From Saccharothrix ecbatanensis (GTDB lineage Bacteria > Actinomycetota > Actinomycetes > Mycobacteriales > Pseudonocardiaceae): a stretch of DNA of 64,000 nt. The notes under the pieces were generated by a model that ran no database searches, was not told where the DNA came from, and saw only the letters and a list, made by a program, of their open reading frames with translations. The DNA is taken from assembly GCF_014205015.1 (NCBI RefSeq), contig NZ_JACHMO010000001.1, forward strand, positions 1,922,001 to 1,986,000, read 5' to 3'. The position numbers were made by a program, and so were the translations under genes. Every line of letters begins with the position of its first letter. The stretch's first letter is position 1. Below are positions 51,454-64,000 of the stretch, in pieces.

Positions 51454-51580
51454 TCGGCAGTAGTCGAAGCGATTCGAAACCCTGCCCAACGAGCTGTTTC
51501 GGCACTTCACGCACCCGGCGCGTCCTGGTGCGCTTCCGCCGCCGCACACCCTGCCCTCCCACATCGTCGTAGGAGTGAGA

Positions 51581-53098
51581 ATGCAGCCCTTACCCGGTTC
51601 CCCGCAGGCGTCCGTGAAGCGTTGGTGGCGCTCACGGGCGGCGGTGCGCGCGCGTGTCGTGATGGCACTGGCCCTGTTGCCCGCGGCGTTGACGACGTGG
51701 TCCGCACCGGTGACCGCGTTGGCGGCCGGCACGGGACCGTGCGACATCTACGCATCGGGCGGCACGCCCTGCGTGGCCGCGCACAGCACGACGCGGGCGC
51801 TCTACGGCTCGTACGCCGGAAACCTCTACCAGGTCAGGCGTTCGTCGGACAACACGACGAGGAACATCGGTCTGATGGCCGCCGGCGGCACCGCCAACGC
51901 CGCGACCCAGGACTCGTTCTGCGCCGGCACCACCTGCGTCATCACGGTGGTCTACGACCAGTCCGGCCGGGGCAACGACCTGTGGTACCAGGGATCGGAC
52001 GTCGTGCCCGGGTCGCCCCAGAGCAGGCCCGCGCTCGCGACCTCCGAGTCGCTGGCGGTCGGCGGCAGCAAGGCCTACTCGCTCTACATCAACCCCGGCA
52101 ACAGCTACTGGCGTGACGGCCACCTGACGGGCGTGCCGACCGGCGCCCAGCCGGAAGGCATGTACATGGTGACCAGCGGCACCCACGTCAACAACGGCTG
52201 CTGCTTCGACTACGGCAACAGCGAGACGACCCGGAAAGCCGACGCGGCCGGCGCGATGGACGCGATCAACTTCAGCACGCAGTGCTGGTTCGGCGGGTGC
52301 TCCGGAACCGGTCCCTGGGTCCAGGCGGATCTCGAATGGGGTCTCTTCCCGGGCGGCAGCCAGTCGTGGAACCCGAACCAGCGCGCCTTCACCAGCAAGT
52401 TCGTCACGGCGATGCTGAAGAACAACGGGACCACGCGGTTCGCGCTCAAGGGCAGCGACGCGCAGGTCGGCAACCTCACCACGCTGTGGGACGGCGCGCT
52501 GCCCAACGGGTACAGCCCGATGAAGAAGCAGGGCGCGATCATCCTGGGCAGCGGCGGCGACTGCTGCAAGCCCGACGGCGGCGCGAACCTCAGCGCCGGC
52601 ACGTTCTACGAAGGGGCCATGGTCGCGGGCTACCCGTCCGACGCGACCGAGAACGCGGTGCAGGCCAACGTCATCGCGGCCGGCTACACCACCGGTGGCG
52701 GCACCACCCCGAGCGGCGCGGTGCGCGCGGTGGGCGCGGGCAAGTGCCTCGACGTGCCGAACGGGACGGCGGGCGCGCAGGCCCGGATCTGGGACTGCCA
52801 GGGCGGCGCCAACCAGACGTGGACCCGGACGTCCTCGGGCCAGTTGGCCGTGTCCGCTGGCTCCGGCCAGATGTGCCTCGACGCCTACGGCCAGGGGACG
52901 AGCGCGGGCACGAGGGCGGTCATCTGGTCGTGCAACGGCCAGGCCAACCAGCGCTGGAACGTCAACTCCAACGGCACGATCACCGGAGCGCAGTCCGGCT
53001 TGTGCCTGGACGTGTCCGGCGCGTCCACGGCCAACGGGGCGCAGGTGCAGCTGTGGACCTGCAACGGTGGTGCCAACCAGAAGTGGGGCGTCAGCTGA
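51581..53098 (+). CDS. GH54 alpha-L-arabinofuranosidase with CBM13
   Basis: 505 aa from ATG 51581 (AGGAG five bases before). A signal peptide (VVMALALLPAALTTWSAPVTALAA) precedes a catalytic domain of the AbfB type. Its segments are GPCDIYASGGTPCVAAHSTT, RALYGSYAGNLYQVRR, VVYDQSGRGNDLWYQG and a nucleophile region DLEWGLFPGG (Glu252). It ends GAMVAGYPSDATENAVQANV. In fungal AbfB an arabinose-binding CBM42 follows; here it is replaced by a ricin trefoil. The enzyme removes arabinose side chains from arabinoxylan or arabinan. The GDSL esterase gene follows 81 bases later after a hairpin. Confidence 0.93.
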   Translation: MQPLPGSPQASVKRWWRSRAAVRARVVMALALLPAALTTWSAPVTALAAGTGPCDIYASGGTPCVAAHSTTRALYGSYAGNLYQVRRSSDNTTRNIGLMAAGGTANAATQDSFCAGTTCVITVVYDQSGRGNDLWYQGSDVVPGSPQSRPALATSESLAVGGSKAYSLYINPGNSYWRDGHLTGVPTGAQPEGMYMVTSGTHVNNGCCFDYGNSETTRKADAAGAMDAINFSTQCWFGGCSGTGPWVQADLEWGLFPGGSQSWNPNQRAFTSKFVTAMLKNNGTTRFALKGSDAQVGNLTTLWDGALPNGYSPMKKQGAIILGSGGDCCKPDGGANLSAGTFYEGAMVAGYPSDATENAVQANVIAAGYTTGGGTTPSGAVRAVGAGKCLDVPNGTAGAQARIWDCQGGANQTWTRTSSGQLAVSAGSGQMCLDAYGQGTSAGTRAVIWSCNGQANQRWNVNSNGTITGAQSGLCLDVSGASTANGAQVQLWTCNGGANQKWGVS

Positions 53099-54304
<1,206 letters not shown>

Positions 54305-54317
54305 CCGTGCGACCGGG

Positions 54318-54374
54318 CGCGCCCACCGGGGCATTTCGACGGCGATTCGGAGTATCCGGGTCCCGGTGGGCGCG
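54318..54374 (+). terminator. Long-loop hairpin after esterase gene
   Basis: CGCGCCCACCGGG (54318-54330) and CCCGGTGGGCGCG (54362-54374) form a 13-bp perfect stem with a 31-base loop, 14 bases after the stop. Confidence 0.65.
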
Positions 54375-54416
54375 TGTTCGGAATTATTCGACGAAATCGA
54401 CCAAAGAGGCCACGCC

Positions 54417-54479
54417 ATTCGAATCGAAATTCGCCCTGTCATTCGAATGTTGACAGTCGCGAAAAGCGGTGCGTAGCGT
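54417..54479 (+). promoter_or_regulatory. GH12 promoter with paired ATTCGAAT palindromes
   Basis: TTGACA (54450-54455), 18 bases, TAGCGT (54474-54479). Immediately upstream are two ATTCGAAT palindromes at 54417-54424 and 54441-54448, 24 bases apart. The pair, placed next to the -35, looks like an activator or repressor site. Confidence 0.55.
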
Positions 54480-54525
54480 TTCGTCCGCGTTAACCGCCGA
54501 ATTTCGATGAGAAAGGTGGACCTTC

Positions 54526-55281
54526 GTGCTCAAAAGGTTCATGGTAGCCGTGCTGACCGCCGCCGCACTGACCTTGCCGACGACCGGCACCGCGCAAGCG
54601 GCCGGTAGCTGCGAAGATTTCTACTCGATCACCATGGGCAAGTACTGGATCAACAACAACGTGTGGGGCCAGAACTCGGGCCAGGGGTGGCAGTGCGTGT
54701 GGGACGGCTCGTCCGGCGGCTCGATCTCGTGGGGCACGGCCTGGGACTGGAGCGGCGGGCCGGGTCAGGTGAAGTCCTACGCCAGCTCCGTGCTCGGCTG
54801 GCACTGGGGCACCAAGCTGTCGGGCACCGGCCTGCCGGTCCGGTTGTCGGACAACCGGTCGGTGAACACGGGCGCGAGCTACACGGTCAAGCAGAACACT
54901 GCGAACGTCATGAACGTCGCCTATGACCTGTGGCTGCACCCGATGTCCAACCCGGGCACCACCAACCCGTCCGACGAGATCATGATCTGGACCTACCGCG
55001 CCGGTGGCGCCGGACCGGTCGGCACGCGGCAGGCCACCGTGTCGATCGCCGGCGCCAACTGGGACCTGTACCGGGGCAACATCGGCTGGGAGGTCTACTC
55101 GTTCGTCCGGACGGGCAACACCAACTCCGCCACGTTCAACCTGCGCGACTTCACGTCGCACTTGGTCAACCGGGGTTGGTTGAGCAACCAGAAGTACCTG
55201 ACGAGCGTGCAGCACGGCACGGAGATCTTCAGCGGGAACGGGCAGCTGGACGTGCATTCGTACTACGCCAACGTCAGCTGA
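54526..55281 (+). CDS. GH12 endo-beta-glucanase/xyloglucanase
   Basis: 251 aa, starting at GTG 54526 with GAAAGGTGG upstream. A signal peptide is cleaved around AQAAGSCEDF. The single catalytic domain has the GH12 hallmarks: NNVWGQNSGQGWQCVW, NVAYDLWLHP, the nucleophile in SDEIMIWTY (Glu151) and the acid/base in HGTEIFSGNG (Glu233). Unlike its neighbours it has no ricin or other binding module. It cleaves beta-1,4-glucan or xyloglucan internally. It has its own promoter and ends at a terminator shared with the GH10 gene. Confidence 0.93.
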   Translation: MLKRFMVAVLTAAALTLPTTGTAQAAGSCEDFYSITMGKYWINNNVWGQNSGQGWQCVWDGSSGGSISWGTAWDWSGGPGQVKSYASSVLGWHWGTKLSGTGLPVRLSDNRSVNTGASYTVKQNTANVMNVAYDLWLHPMSNPGTTNPSDEIMIWTYRAGGAGPVGTRQATVSIAGANWDLYRGNIGWEVYSFVRTGNTNSATFNLRDFTSHLVNRGWLSNQKYLTSVQHGTEIFSGNGQLDVHSYYANVS

Positions 55282-55307
55282 TCACCCCTGTGAGTGGGTG
55301 GACGGTC

Positions 55308-55358
55308 GGAACGGGCCGGCGCCCGTGGCCACTGCGGCCACGGGCGCTGGCCCGTTCC
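55308..55358. terminator. Bidirectional terminator
   Basis: A 23-bp stem with one G-U pair (55308-55330 with 55336-55358) and loop ACTGC, between the converging GH12 (+) and GH10 (-) genes. Confidence 0.9.
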
Positions 55359-55367
55359 GTTGCCCGA

Positions 55368-56942
<1,575 letters not shown>

Positions 56943-57043
56943 TTACCGGCCGCGAGAGTCGGGTCGTGCTCTTCAGACTGTGAATGATCGCGCACGCTCG
57001 GTCAAGGCGTCACGCAACTGTTTCGCGTCAGGTCCGGCGGAAA

Positions 57044-57110
57044 GCTAAATTCTGCTCAAAAGTTAGCGCACGCGTTTAGCCCGCTAAAGTCTGCGCTAAC
57101 AATTTTAGCA
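57044..57110. promoter_or_regulatory. GCTAAA/TTTAGC operator cluster with GCTAACAATTTTAGCA box
   Basis: Half-sites occur at 57044 (GCTAAA), 57063 (TTAGC), 57075 (TTTAGC), 57083 (GCTAAA), 57095 (GCTAAC) and 57104 (TTTAGC). The 57075/57083 pair is TTTAGC-CC-GCTAAA; 57095-57110 is the box shared with 37866-37881. Confidence 0.65.
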
Positions 57111-57119
57111 TTCCGGTAA

Positions 57120-57148
57120 TTGACTGGGCCGCTTTGCGTGGTTACATT
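57120..57148 (+). promoter_or_regulatory. GH6 promoter
   Basis: TTGACT (57120-57125), 17 bases, TACATT (57143-57148). The CebR/CelR-like box begins 22 bases downstream of the -10, i.e. just after the expected start site. Confidence 0.6.
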
Positions 57149-57169
57149 CGCGTTTGGTGACCACGCTTC

Positions 57170-57183
57170 TGGGAGCGCTCCCG
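57170..57183. promoter_or_regulatory. CebR/CelR-like operator, copy 3
   Basis: TGGGAGCGCTCCCG, identical to copy 1 at 38000-38013 and preceded by the same CTTC sequence, 54 bases before the GH6 start. A cellulase gene is the classical target of this operator. Confidence 0.85.
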
Positions 57184-57236
57184 GAAAAGCTAGGAGCCGT
57201 CCCCCCCAACACAGCATCGACGCTGCGAGGACCTGA

Positions 57237-60379
<3,143 letters not shown>

Positions 60380-60395
60380 TCCCGTAGCCGGCCGT

Positions 60396-60450
60396 GACAC
60401 AGCGGTTCCCCGTCCGGGACAGCCTCCTCCGGACGGGGAACCGCTGTGTC
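60396..60450. terminator. Bidirectional terminator
   Basis: A perfect 22-bp stem (60396-60417 with 60429-60450) and an 11-base loop, between the converging GH6 (+) and small-protein (-) genes. Confidence 0.92.
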
Positions 60451-60460
60451 GGTGGGGACG

Positions 60461-60721
60461 TCACTCCAGCTTCTCGAACAGGAACTCGTGCTTGAGGAAC
60501 GAGGTGTCGTACTCGTGCCCCGGGTAGGGCGGGATGAGTTGGGAGGCCTGGAAGAGTCGCCAGCCGTCGAGCAGGGCGTCGGTCCCGGTCTCGTACGGCG
60601 GGCGGTCGGTGTCCCCGGTGGTGGGTCGGGTGCGTCCGGTGCCGTCGTAGGACGCCCAGCCGACGACCCGGTCGTCCAGGGACGACGAGGACAGGTAGAG
60701 CACCAGCACTCGCTGCTTCAC
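60461..60721 (-). CDS. Small conserved protein coupled to PhyH-like gene
   Basis: 86 aa from GTG 60721, which overlaps the stop of the dioxygenase-like gene and has GGGAGG upstream. It opens KQRVLVLYLSSSSLDDRVVG and ends with a Tyr/Phe-rich segment (LLDGWRLFQASQLIPPYPGH, then a FLKHEFLFEKLE tail). I have an impression of similar small actinobacterial proteins, but know no function. No signal peptide or metal motif is visible. Coupled translation suggests it assists or is regulated with the dioxygenase. Confidence 0.75.
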   Translation of the reverse strand: MKQRVLVLYLSSSSLDDRVVGWASYDGTGRTRPTTGDTDRPPYETGTDALLDGWRLFQASQLIPPYPGHEYDTSFLKHEFLFEKLE

Positions 60722-61530
60722 GCGGTCCTCCCGGGACGGTTGTGCACCCTGGTCGCCCAGTGCTCGATGTCGAAGGTGTCGTCGCCGGTCAGCGTCCGCC
60801 ACAGCGCGATCCTGTTGTAGATCTCCAGTCGCCCGGTCGCCTGTTCGTACCAGGGGAAGGTGGTCGACAGCTCGGCCACGACGGCGGGATCGTCCAGGTC
60901 GCCGGTGTCCCAGAGGCGGACCTGGGGTTCGGCGGGGTTGAACCTGATCTTGAACATGTAACGGCGGCGTGCGGAGTCGTTGCGCCTGCCGCCGTGCCAG
61001 ATGCCGTGGTGCAGCAGCAGCACCGTGCCCGCGGGGCAGGTCAGCCGGATCTGCCCGAGCAGGTTCTGGTAGCGCCCGGTGTCGCTTTCGTTGGTGAGGC
61101 GCAGGTGGCTGCCGGGAACCAGGAGCGTTCCGCCCATGTCCGGCGTGACCACGTGCGGGTAGTACATGAGCTGGACGTCGAACGCGTCGCGCCGGGTGTC
61201 GATGATCGCGTCGCCGTGCAGGGGTTGGGCGCTGCCCTCGTTCGGCTCGCGCACGTGCACGGCGATGTGGTCGACGGTGGGGTCGGGGCCGACGAGGCTG
61301 TGCAGCGCCCCGGCGACGGGTGGCAGGTCGACGAGGCGGCGGGCGAACGAGTCGTCCGGGAACGCCGCTTCCAGCGGAACTCCGTAGGGCACGCCCGGGA
61401 CCCCACGCGTCATGGCGTCGATCGCCGTGGCGTTGAGGTCGTCGGGCACGACCGCGTCGAGGCGGAGGAATCCCTGTGCGGCGAAGCGCGCCATCAGCAC
61501 TGAAGACAGCAGGTGGCTGGTGGTTTCCAT
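60718..61530 (-). CDS. Phytanoyl-CoA dioxygenase family protein
   Basis: 270 aa, ATG 61530. The Fe(II)/2-oxoglutarate site is visible as the HxD pair in QPLHGDAIID and the distal His in LLLHHGIWHGGRRNDSARRR, with the 2-oxoglutarate-binding Arg likely in that stretch. LMYYPHVVTPDMGGTLLVPGSH is the usual core strand. The substrate is unknown; members hydroxylate fatty acyl-CoA, small metabolites or natural products. It is divergent from the AraC gene, which probably controls it. Confidence 0.88.
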   Translation of the reverse strand: METTSHLLSSVLMARFAAQGFLRLDAVVPDDLNATAIDAMTRGVPGVPYGVPLEAAFPDDSFARRLVDLPPVAGALHSLVGPDPTVDHIAVHVREPNEGSAQPLHGDAIIDTRRDAFDVQLMYYPHVVTPDMGGTLLVPGSHLRLTNESDTGRYQNLLGQIRLTCPAGTVLLLHHGIWHGGRRNDSARRRYMFKIRFNPAEPQVRLWDTGDLDDPAVVAELSTTFPWYEQATGRLEIYNRIALWRTLTGDDTFDIEHWATRVHNRPGRTA

Positions 61531-61574
61531 ACATCGGACACTAGGAGCGCGATGCGGCGGTGTAATGGGTTGTG

Positions 61575-61592
61575 TTCACCATTAGTGGTAAA
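61575..61592. promoter_or_regulatory. Palindrome in PhyH/AraC divergent promoter
   Basis: TTCACCA-TTAG-TGGTAAA has 6 of 7 arm positions paired, within the 70-base gap between the two start codons. It is a natural target for the AraC-type regulator. Confidence 0.5.
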
Positions 61593-61600
61593 TTCTCACC

Positions 61601-62371
61601 ATGGATCACGTCACGGTCCGGCTGGACGCGCCGCCGGTCGTGGTGAACCTGGGCGTGGGTGTGCACGGCGTGGCCGGCCGTCGTGACGAGTTCCTGTTGC
61701 CCGAGCTGTGGCAGCTGCACCTGTACGGCTACACCGCCGATCTGACCGTTGACGGCACGACGCACCCCATCCGCCAAGGCCACGTGAGCCTGATTCCGCC
61801 GGGTGCGCGGGTTGCGTACCGCTACCAGGGCCGATCCGAGCACCTTTACGCGCACCTGCGCCTGCCCGGGAAGGGCGAGGCGTTGACCGTGCCGGTCATG
61901 CAGCACGCGGGCGTCGACACACCGCTGCTCGCCGGTCTGCTGCGGCACGCCATCGCGGTCGCGCCCTCCGCCCCCGACATGGCGGCGGCGGAGGTCTGGA
62001 CCGTCTTGTGGCGGGTAGCCCACCTGGCCGCGTCCGGGAAGCCGCACAACGCGGTGGCCGCGGCGGTCGCGCACGTCGAGGCGAACCTGGCCGAACCGCT
62101 GACCGTGCCTGGCGTCGCCGCCGCTGCGGGGGTGTCGCACAACCACCTGACCAGGCTGTTCCACGCCGAGACAGGGCACACCGTGGTCGCCTACATCCGC
62201 CGGCGCCGACTGGAGCGGGCACGTCACCTCCTGCACGAGTCGACGTTGCCCATCCCGGCGGTCGCGGCGGCGGTCGGGTTCGGCGACCTCCAGGCGTTCA
62301 ACAAGGCATGCCGCCGTGAGCTCGGCGCTTCGCCACGTGCGGTGCGTGCCGGCACACCGAACACCGCCTAG
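61601..62371 (+). CDS. AraC-family transcriptional regulator
   Basis: 256 aa. The N-terminal half is a cupin-like ligand-binding domain (FLLPELWQLHLYGYTADLTV, GHVSLIPPGARVAYRY). The C-terminal half has the two helix-turn-helix motifs of AraC proteins: LTVPGVAAAAGVSHNHLTRLFHAETG and LPIPAVAAAVGFGDLQAFNKACRRELGASPRAVR. It is divergent from the dioxygenase-like gene with a 70-base gap containing a palindrome. Upstream spacing is too short for a separate promoter region, so mutual control is likely. Confidence 0.92.
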   Translation: MDHVTVRLDAPPVVVNLGVGVHGVAGRRDEFLLPELWQLHLYGYTADLTVDGTTHPIRQGHVSLIPPGARVAYRYQGRSEHLYAHLRLPGKGEALTVPVMQHAGVDTPLLAGLLRHAIAVAPSAPDMAAAEVWTVLWRVAHLAASGKPHNAVAAAVAHVEANLAEPLTVPGVAAAAGVSHNHLTRLFHAETGHTVVAYIRRRRLERARHLLHESTLPIPAVAAAVGFGDLQAFNKACRRELGASPRAVRAGTPNTA

Positions 62372-62375
62372 GCGG

Positions 62376-63014
62376 TCACCCGTCCAGGACGCCGCGCCGG
62401 TAGGCCGCCGCGACGGCTGAGGCGCGGTCGGGGACCTCCAGCTTGGCGTAGATGTGCAGGAGGTGGGTCTTCACGGTGGCCTCGCTGATGTAGAGGCGGG
62501 CGGCGGTCTCGCGGTTGGTCTTGCCTTCGGCGACGAGCGCCAGCACCTCGCGTTCACGCGCGCTCAGCCGGACCTCGGTCAGCGGGCGGTGGGGGCGGAT
62601 GCGGGTGAGGAGCAGGGCGGCGACGGACGGGGCGAGGACGGTCTGGCCGCGCGCGGCGGCGCGCACGGCGCGGAACAGTTCCTCGCGGGGGGTGTCCTTG
62701 AGCAGGTAGCCGATCGCACCGGCCTCGATGGCGGGCAGCACGTCGGAGTCGGTGTCGTGGGTGGTGAGGACCAGGACCCGGATGGTCGGGACGCGGTCCA
62801 TCAGCAGGCGGATCAGGGTGCCGCCACTGGGCTCGGGCATCCGCAGGTCGGTCAGCACCACGTCCGGACGGGTCGCGGCCACCACGGTCAGGGCCTCGGT
62901 CCCGGAGGCCGCCTCGCCGACCACCACCAGGTCCGGTTGCGTGCCGAGCATGCCTCGCAGCCCGTCCCGCACCACCGGGTGGTCGTCGACGACCACCAGC
63001 CGCAGCGGCGTCAC
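62376..63014 (-). CDS. NarL/FixJ-type response regulator
   Basis: 212 aa from GTG 63014, overlapping the stop of the kinase gene. The receiver domain has the acidic pair VVVDDHPVVRDG and the phosphorylated Asp in VVLTDLRMPEPSGG, with the switch Thr in VLVLTTHD and Lys in GYLLKDT. The output is a LuxR-type helix-turn-helix (LSAREREVLALVAEGKTNRE, TAARLYISEATVKTHLLHIY). It acts with the kinase encoded directly upstream. The target genes are not evident. Confidence 0.94.
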   Translation of the reverse strand: MTPLRLVVVDDHPVVRDGLRGMLGTQPDLVVVGEAASGTEALTVVAATRPDVVLTDLRMPEPSGGTLIRLLMDRVPTIRVLVLTTHDTDSDVLPAIEAGAIGYLLKDTPREELFRAVRAAARGQTVLAPSVAALLLTRIRPHRPLTEVRLSAREREVLALVAEGKTNRETAARLYISEATVKTHLLHIYAKLEVPDRASAVAAAYRRGVLDG

Positions 63015-64000
63015 CGGTCCACCCCGATCGCCGGGACGGTGACGCTGACCGCCGTCCCGCCACCCGGCGCGCACTCGATGTCGACGTCACCGGCCAACGC
63101 GCGCACCCGCTCCCGCAACGCCGTGAGCCCGAAGCCGCCGGTCTCTCCGGGCGTGAACCCGGTCCCGTCGTCGCACACGTCCAAGACGACCACGTCCTCC
63201 ATATAGGACAGTGTGACGTCCACGCGTCGCGCCTGTGCGTGTCGGCCCACGTTGGACAGGGTCTCCTGGGCGGCACGCAGGACGGTCACCTCGACTTCCG
63301 AGTGCAGCGGCTGGGGTGTTCCGGTCACGGTGAACGTGGCGGGGACGCCGTACTGGTCCCGCCACGTCGTCACGGCCTGCCGCACGGCGTCACCCAGACG
63401 GGCGTCCTGGAGCGGTCCGGGGCGCAGCGCCTCGATCGAGCGGCGGACCTCCACGAGGCTGGTGCGGGCCAGGCCGCCGGCGATCTCCAGCCGGGAGCGC
63501 ACCGGACCGGGCGGGACGGCGCGCTCGTCGATCGCCTCCAGCTGGGTGACGATCCCGGTCAGCCCCTGGGCGACCGTGTCGTGGATCTCCCGGGCCAGCC
63601 GCGCGCGTTCACCGGCGACCCCGGCGGCCCTGGCCTGCTCGACCAGGAGCTCGTGCAGCCGGGCGTTCTCGGCGGCTACCGCGACCAGCTCGGAGTTGAT
63701 CTTCCGGCGCCGGATCGCCTCCCGTTCCATCGCCCTGATCATGGCGCCGACCAGCACGGCCAGCGCCGTGCTCAGGGTGAGGTTGACCAGCAGTTGGCGC
63801 GGTTCCGTCCCGGGGATCATCAGCCACGGGATGTTCGCCGCCACCACGCCGAGGTACGCGGGCCACCCGGGCAGCGTGGTGAACGCGAGCACGTAGCACA
63901 TGGGGACGAACAGCTGGAACGCTTCGTCGCGCAGCACCAGGACGGAGGTGAACGCGAGCAGGCCGACGAAGTACCCGACCATCGGCCACACCCAGCGGTC
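63011..64000 (-). CDS. Sensor histidine kinase, DesK/NarX-type (5' partial)
   Basis: The gene runs off the right edge; about 330 residues are present. Hydrophobic helices (VGYFVGLLAFTSVLVL, VPMCYVLAFTTLPGWPAYLG, LLVNLTLSTALAVLVGAM) form a membrane sensor. A coiled linker then leads to the HisKA_3 dimerisation helix with the phosphorylated His in RLAREIHDTVAQGLTGIVTQ and a HATPase domain (QETLSNVGRHAQARRVDV, VCDDGTGFTPGETGGFGL). It phosphorylates the regulator made from the overlapping gene. The signal is unknown, and the missing N-terminus may hold further membrane helices. Confidence 0.93.
   Translation of the reverse strand, partial: DRWVWPMVGYFVGLLAFTSVLVLRDEAFQLFVPMCYVLAFTTLPGWPAYLGVVAANIPWLMIPGTEPRQLLVNLTLSTALAVLVGAMIRAMEREAIRRRKINSELVAVAAENARLHELLVEQARAAGVAGERARLAREIHDTVAQGLTGIVTQLEAIDERAVPPGPVRSRLEIAGGLARTSLVEVRRSIEALRPGPLQDARLGDAVRQAVTTWRDQYGVPATFTVTGTPQPLHSEVEVTVLRAAQETLSNVGRHAQARRVDVTLSYMEDVVVLDVCDDGTGFTPGETGGFGLTALRERVRALAGDVDIECAPGGGTAVSVTVPAIGVDR

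Overview
The window is high-GC actinobacterial DNA. It shows GTGA/ATGA gene overlaps, many GTG/TTG starts, a StrR-type regulator, modular secreted enzymes with CBM13 tails and a CebR/CelR-like operator. The mix suggests a filamentous soil actinomycete, possibly of the Pseudonocardiales; genus and species cannot be read from it.

Bases 1-27492 are a nonribosomal peptide biosynthetic cluster whose left end lies outside the window. A core run of translationally coupled genes (1-14037) encodes an A(Phe-like)-T-Cy-A(Cys)-T synthetase, a second synthetase with TubC-like docking region, condensation domain, adenylation-domain remnant, carrier and C-terminal beta-propeller, a degenerate condensation protein, a thioesterase-methyltransferase fusion, an MFS exporter, a P450 and a free carrier protein. 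A tailoring block follows: TylF-type methyltransferase, radical SAM enzyme and glycosyltransferase. A convergent StrR-like regulator comes next, then a stand-alone condensation enzyme, a GH3 glycosidase, an O-carbamoyltransferase, an SGNH protein and a second TylF-type methyltransferase. My reading is a thiazoline-type peptide (aromatic residue plus cyclised Cys) decorated with a methylated, carbamoylated sugar, with GT/GH3 as a possible mask/unmask pair. The product is not identified.

Bases 27493-60450 are a plant-polysaccharide locus that starts with a relic of an ABC permease. It encodes a CE1-like esterase, two secreted PQQ-type sugar dehydrogenases, two ThuA modules (one fused to a DUF1080 keto-glycoside hydrolase module), a GH95 fucosidase, a beta-helix glycosidase, a GH54 arabinofuranosidase, a GDSL/CE3 esterase, a GH12, a GH10 and two GH6 cellulases. 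Nine of these carry a ricin-type (CBM13) module. An ABC sugar importer (binding protein plus two permeases, no ATPase) is in an operon with an enolase-superfamily enzyme. GntR and LacI regulators sit among them. Intergenic regions carry several recurrent palindromes: GGGAGCGCTCCC boxes, GCTAACA(C/A)TTTTAGCA boxes, TTTAGC tandem promoters and ATGAGT-N3-ACTCAT boxes.

Bases 60461-64000 hold a small conserved protein coupled to a phytanoyl-CoA dioxygenase-like enzyme, a divergent AraC regulator, and a NarL-type two-component system whose histidine kinase runs off the right edge.

No rRNA, tRNA, CRISPR array, intact insertion sequence or origin was seen.
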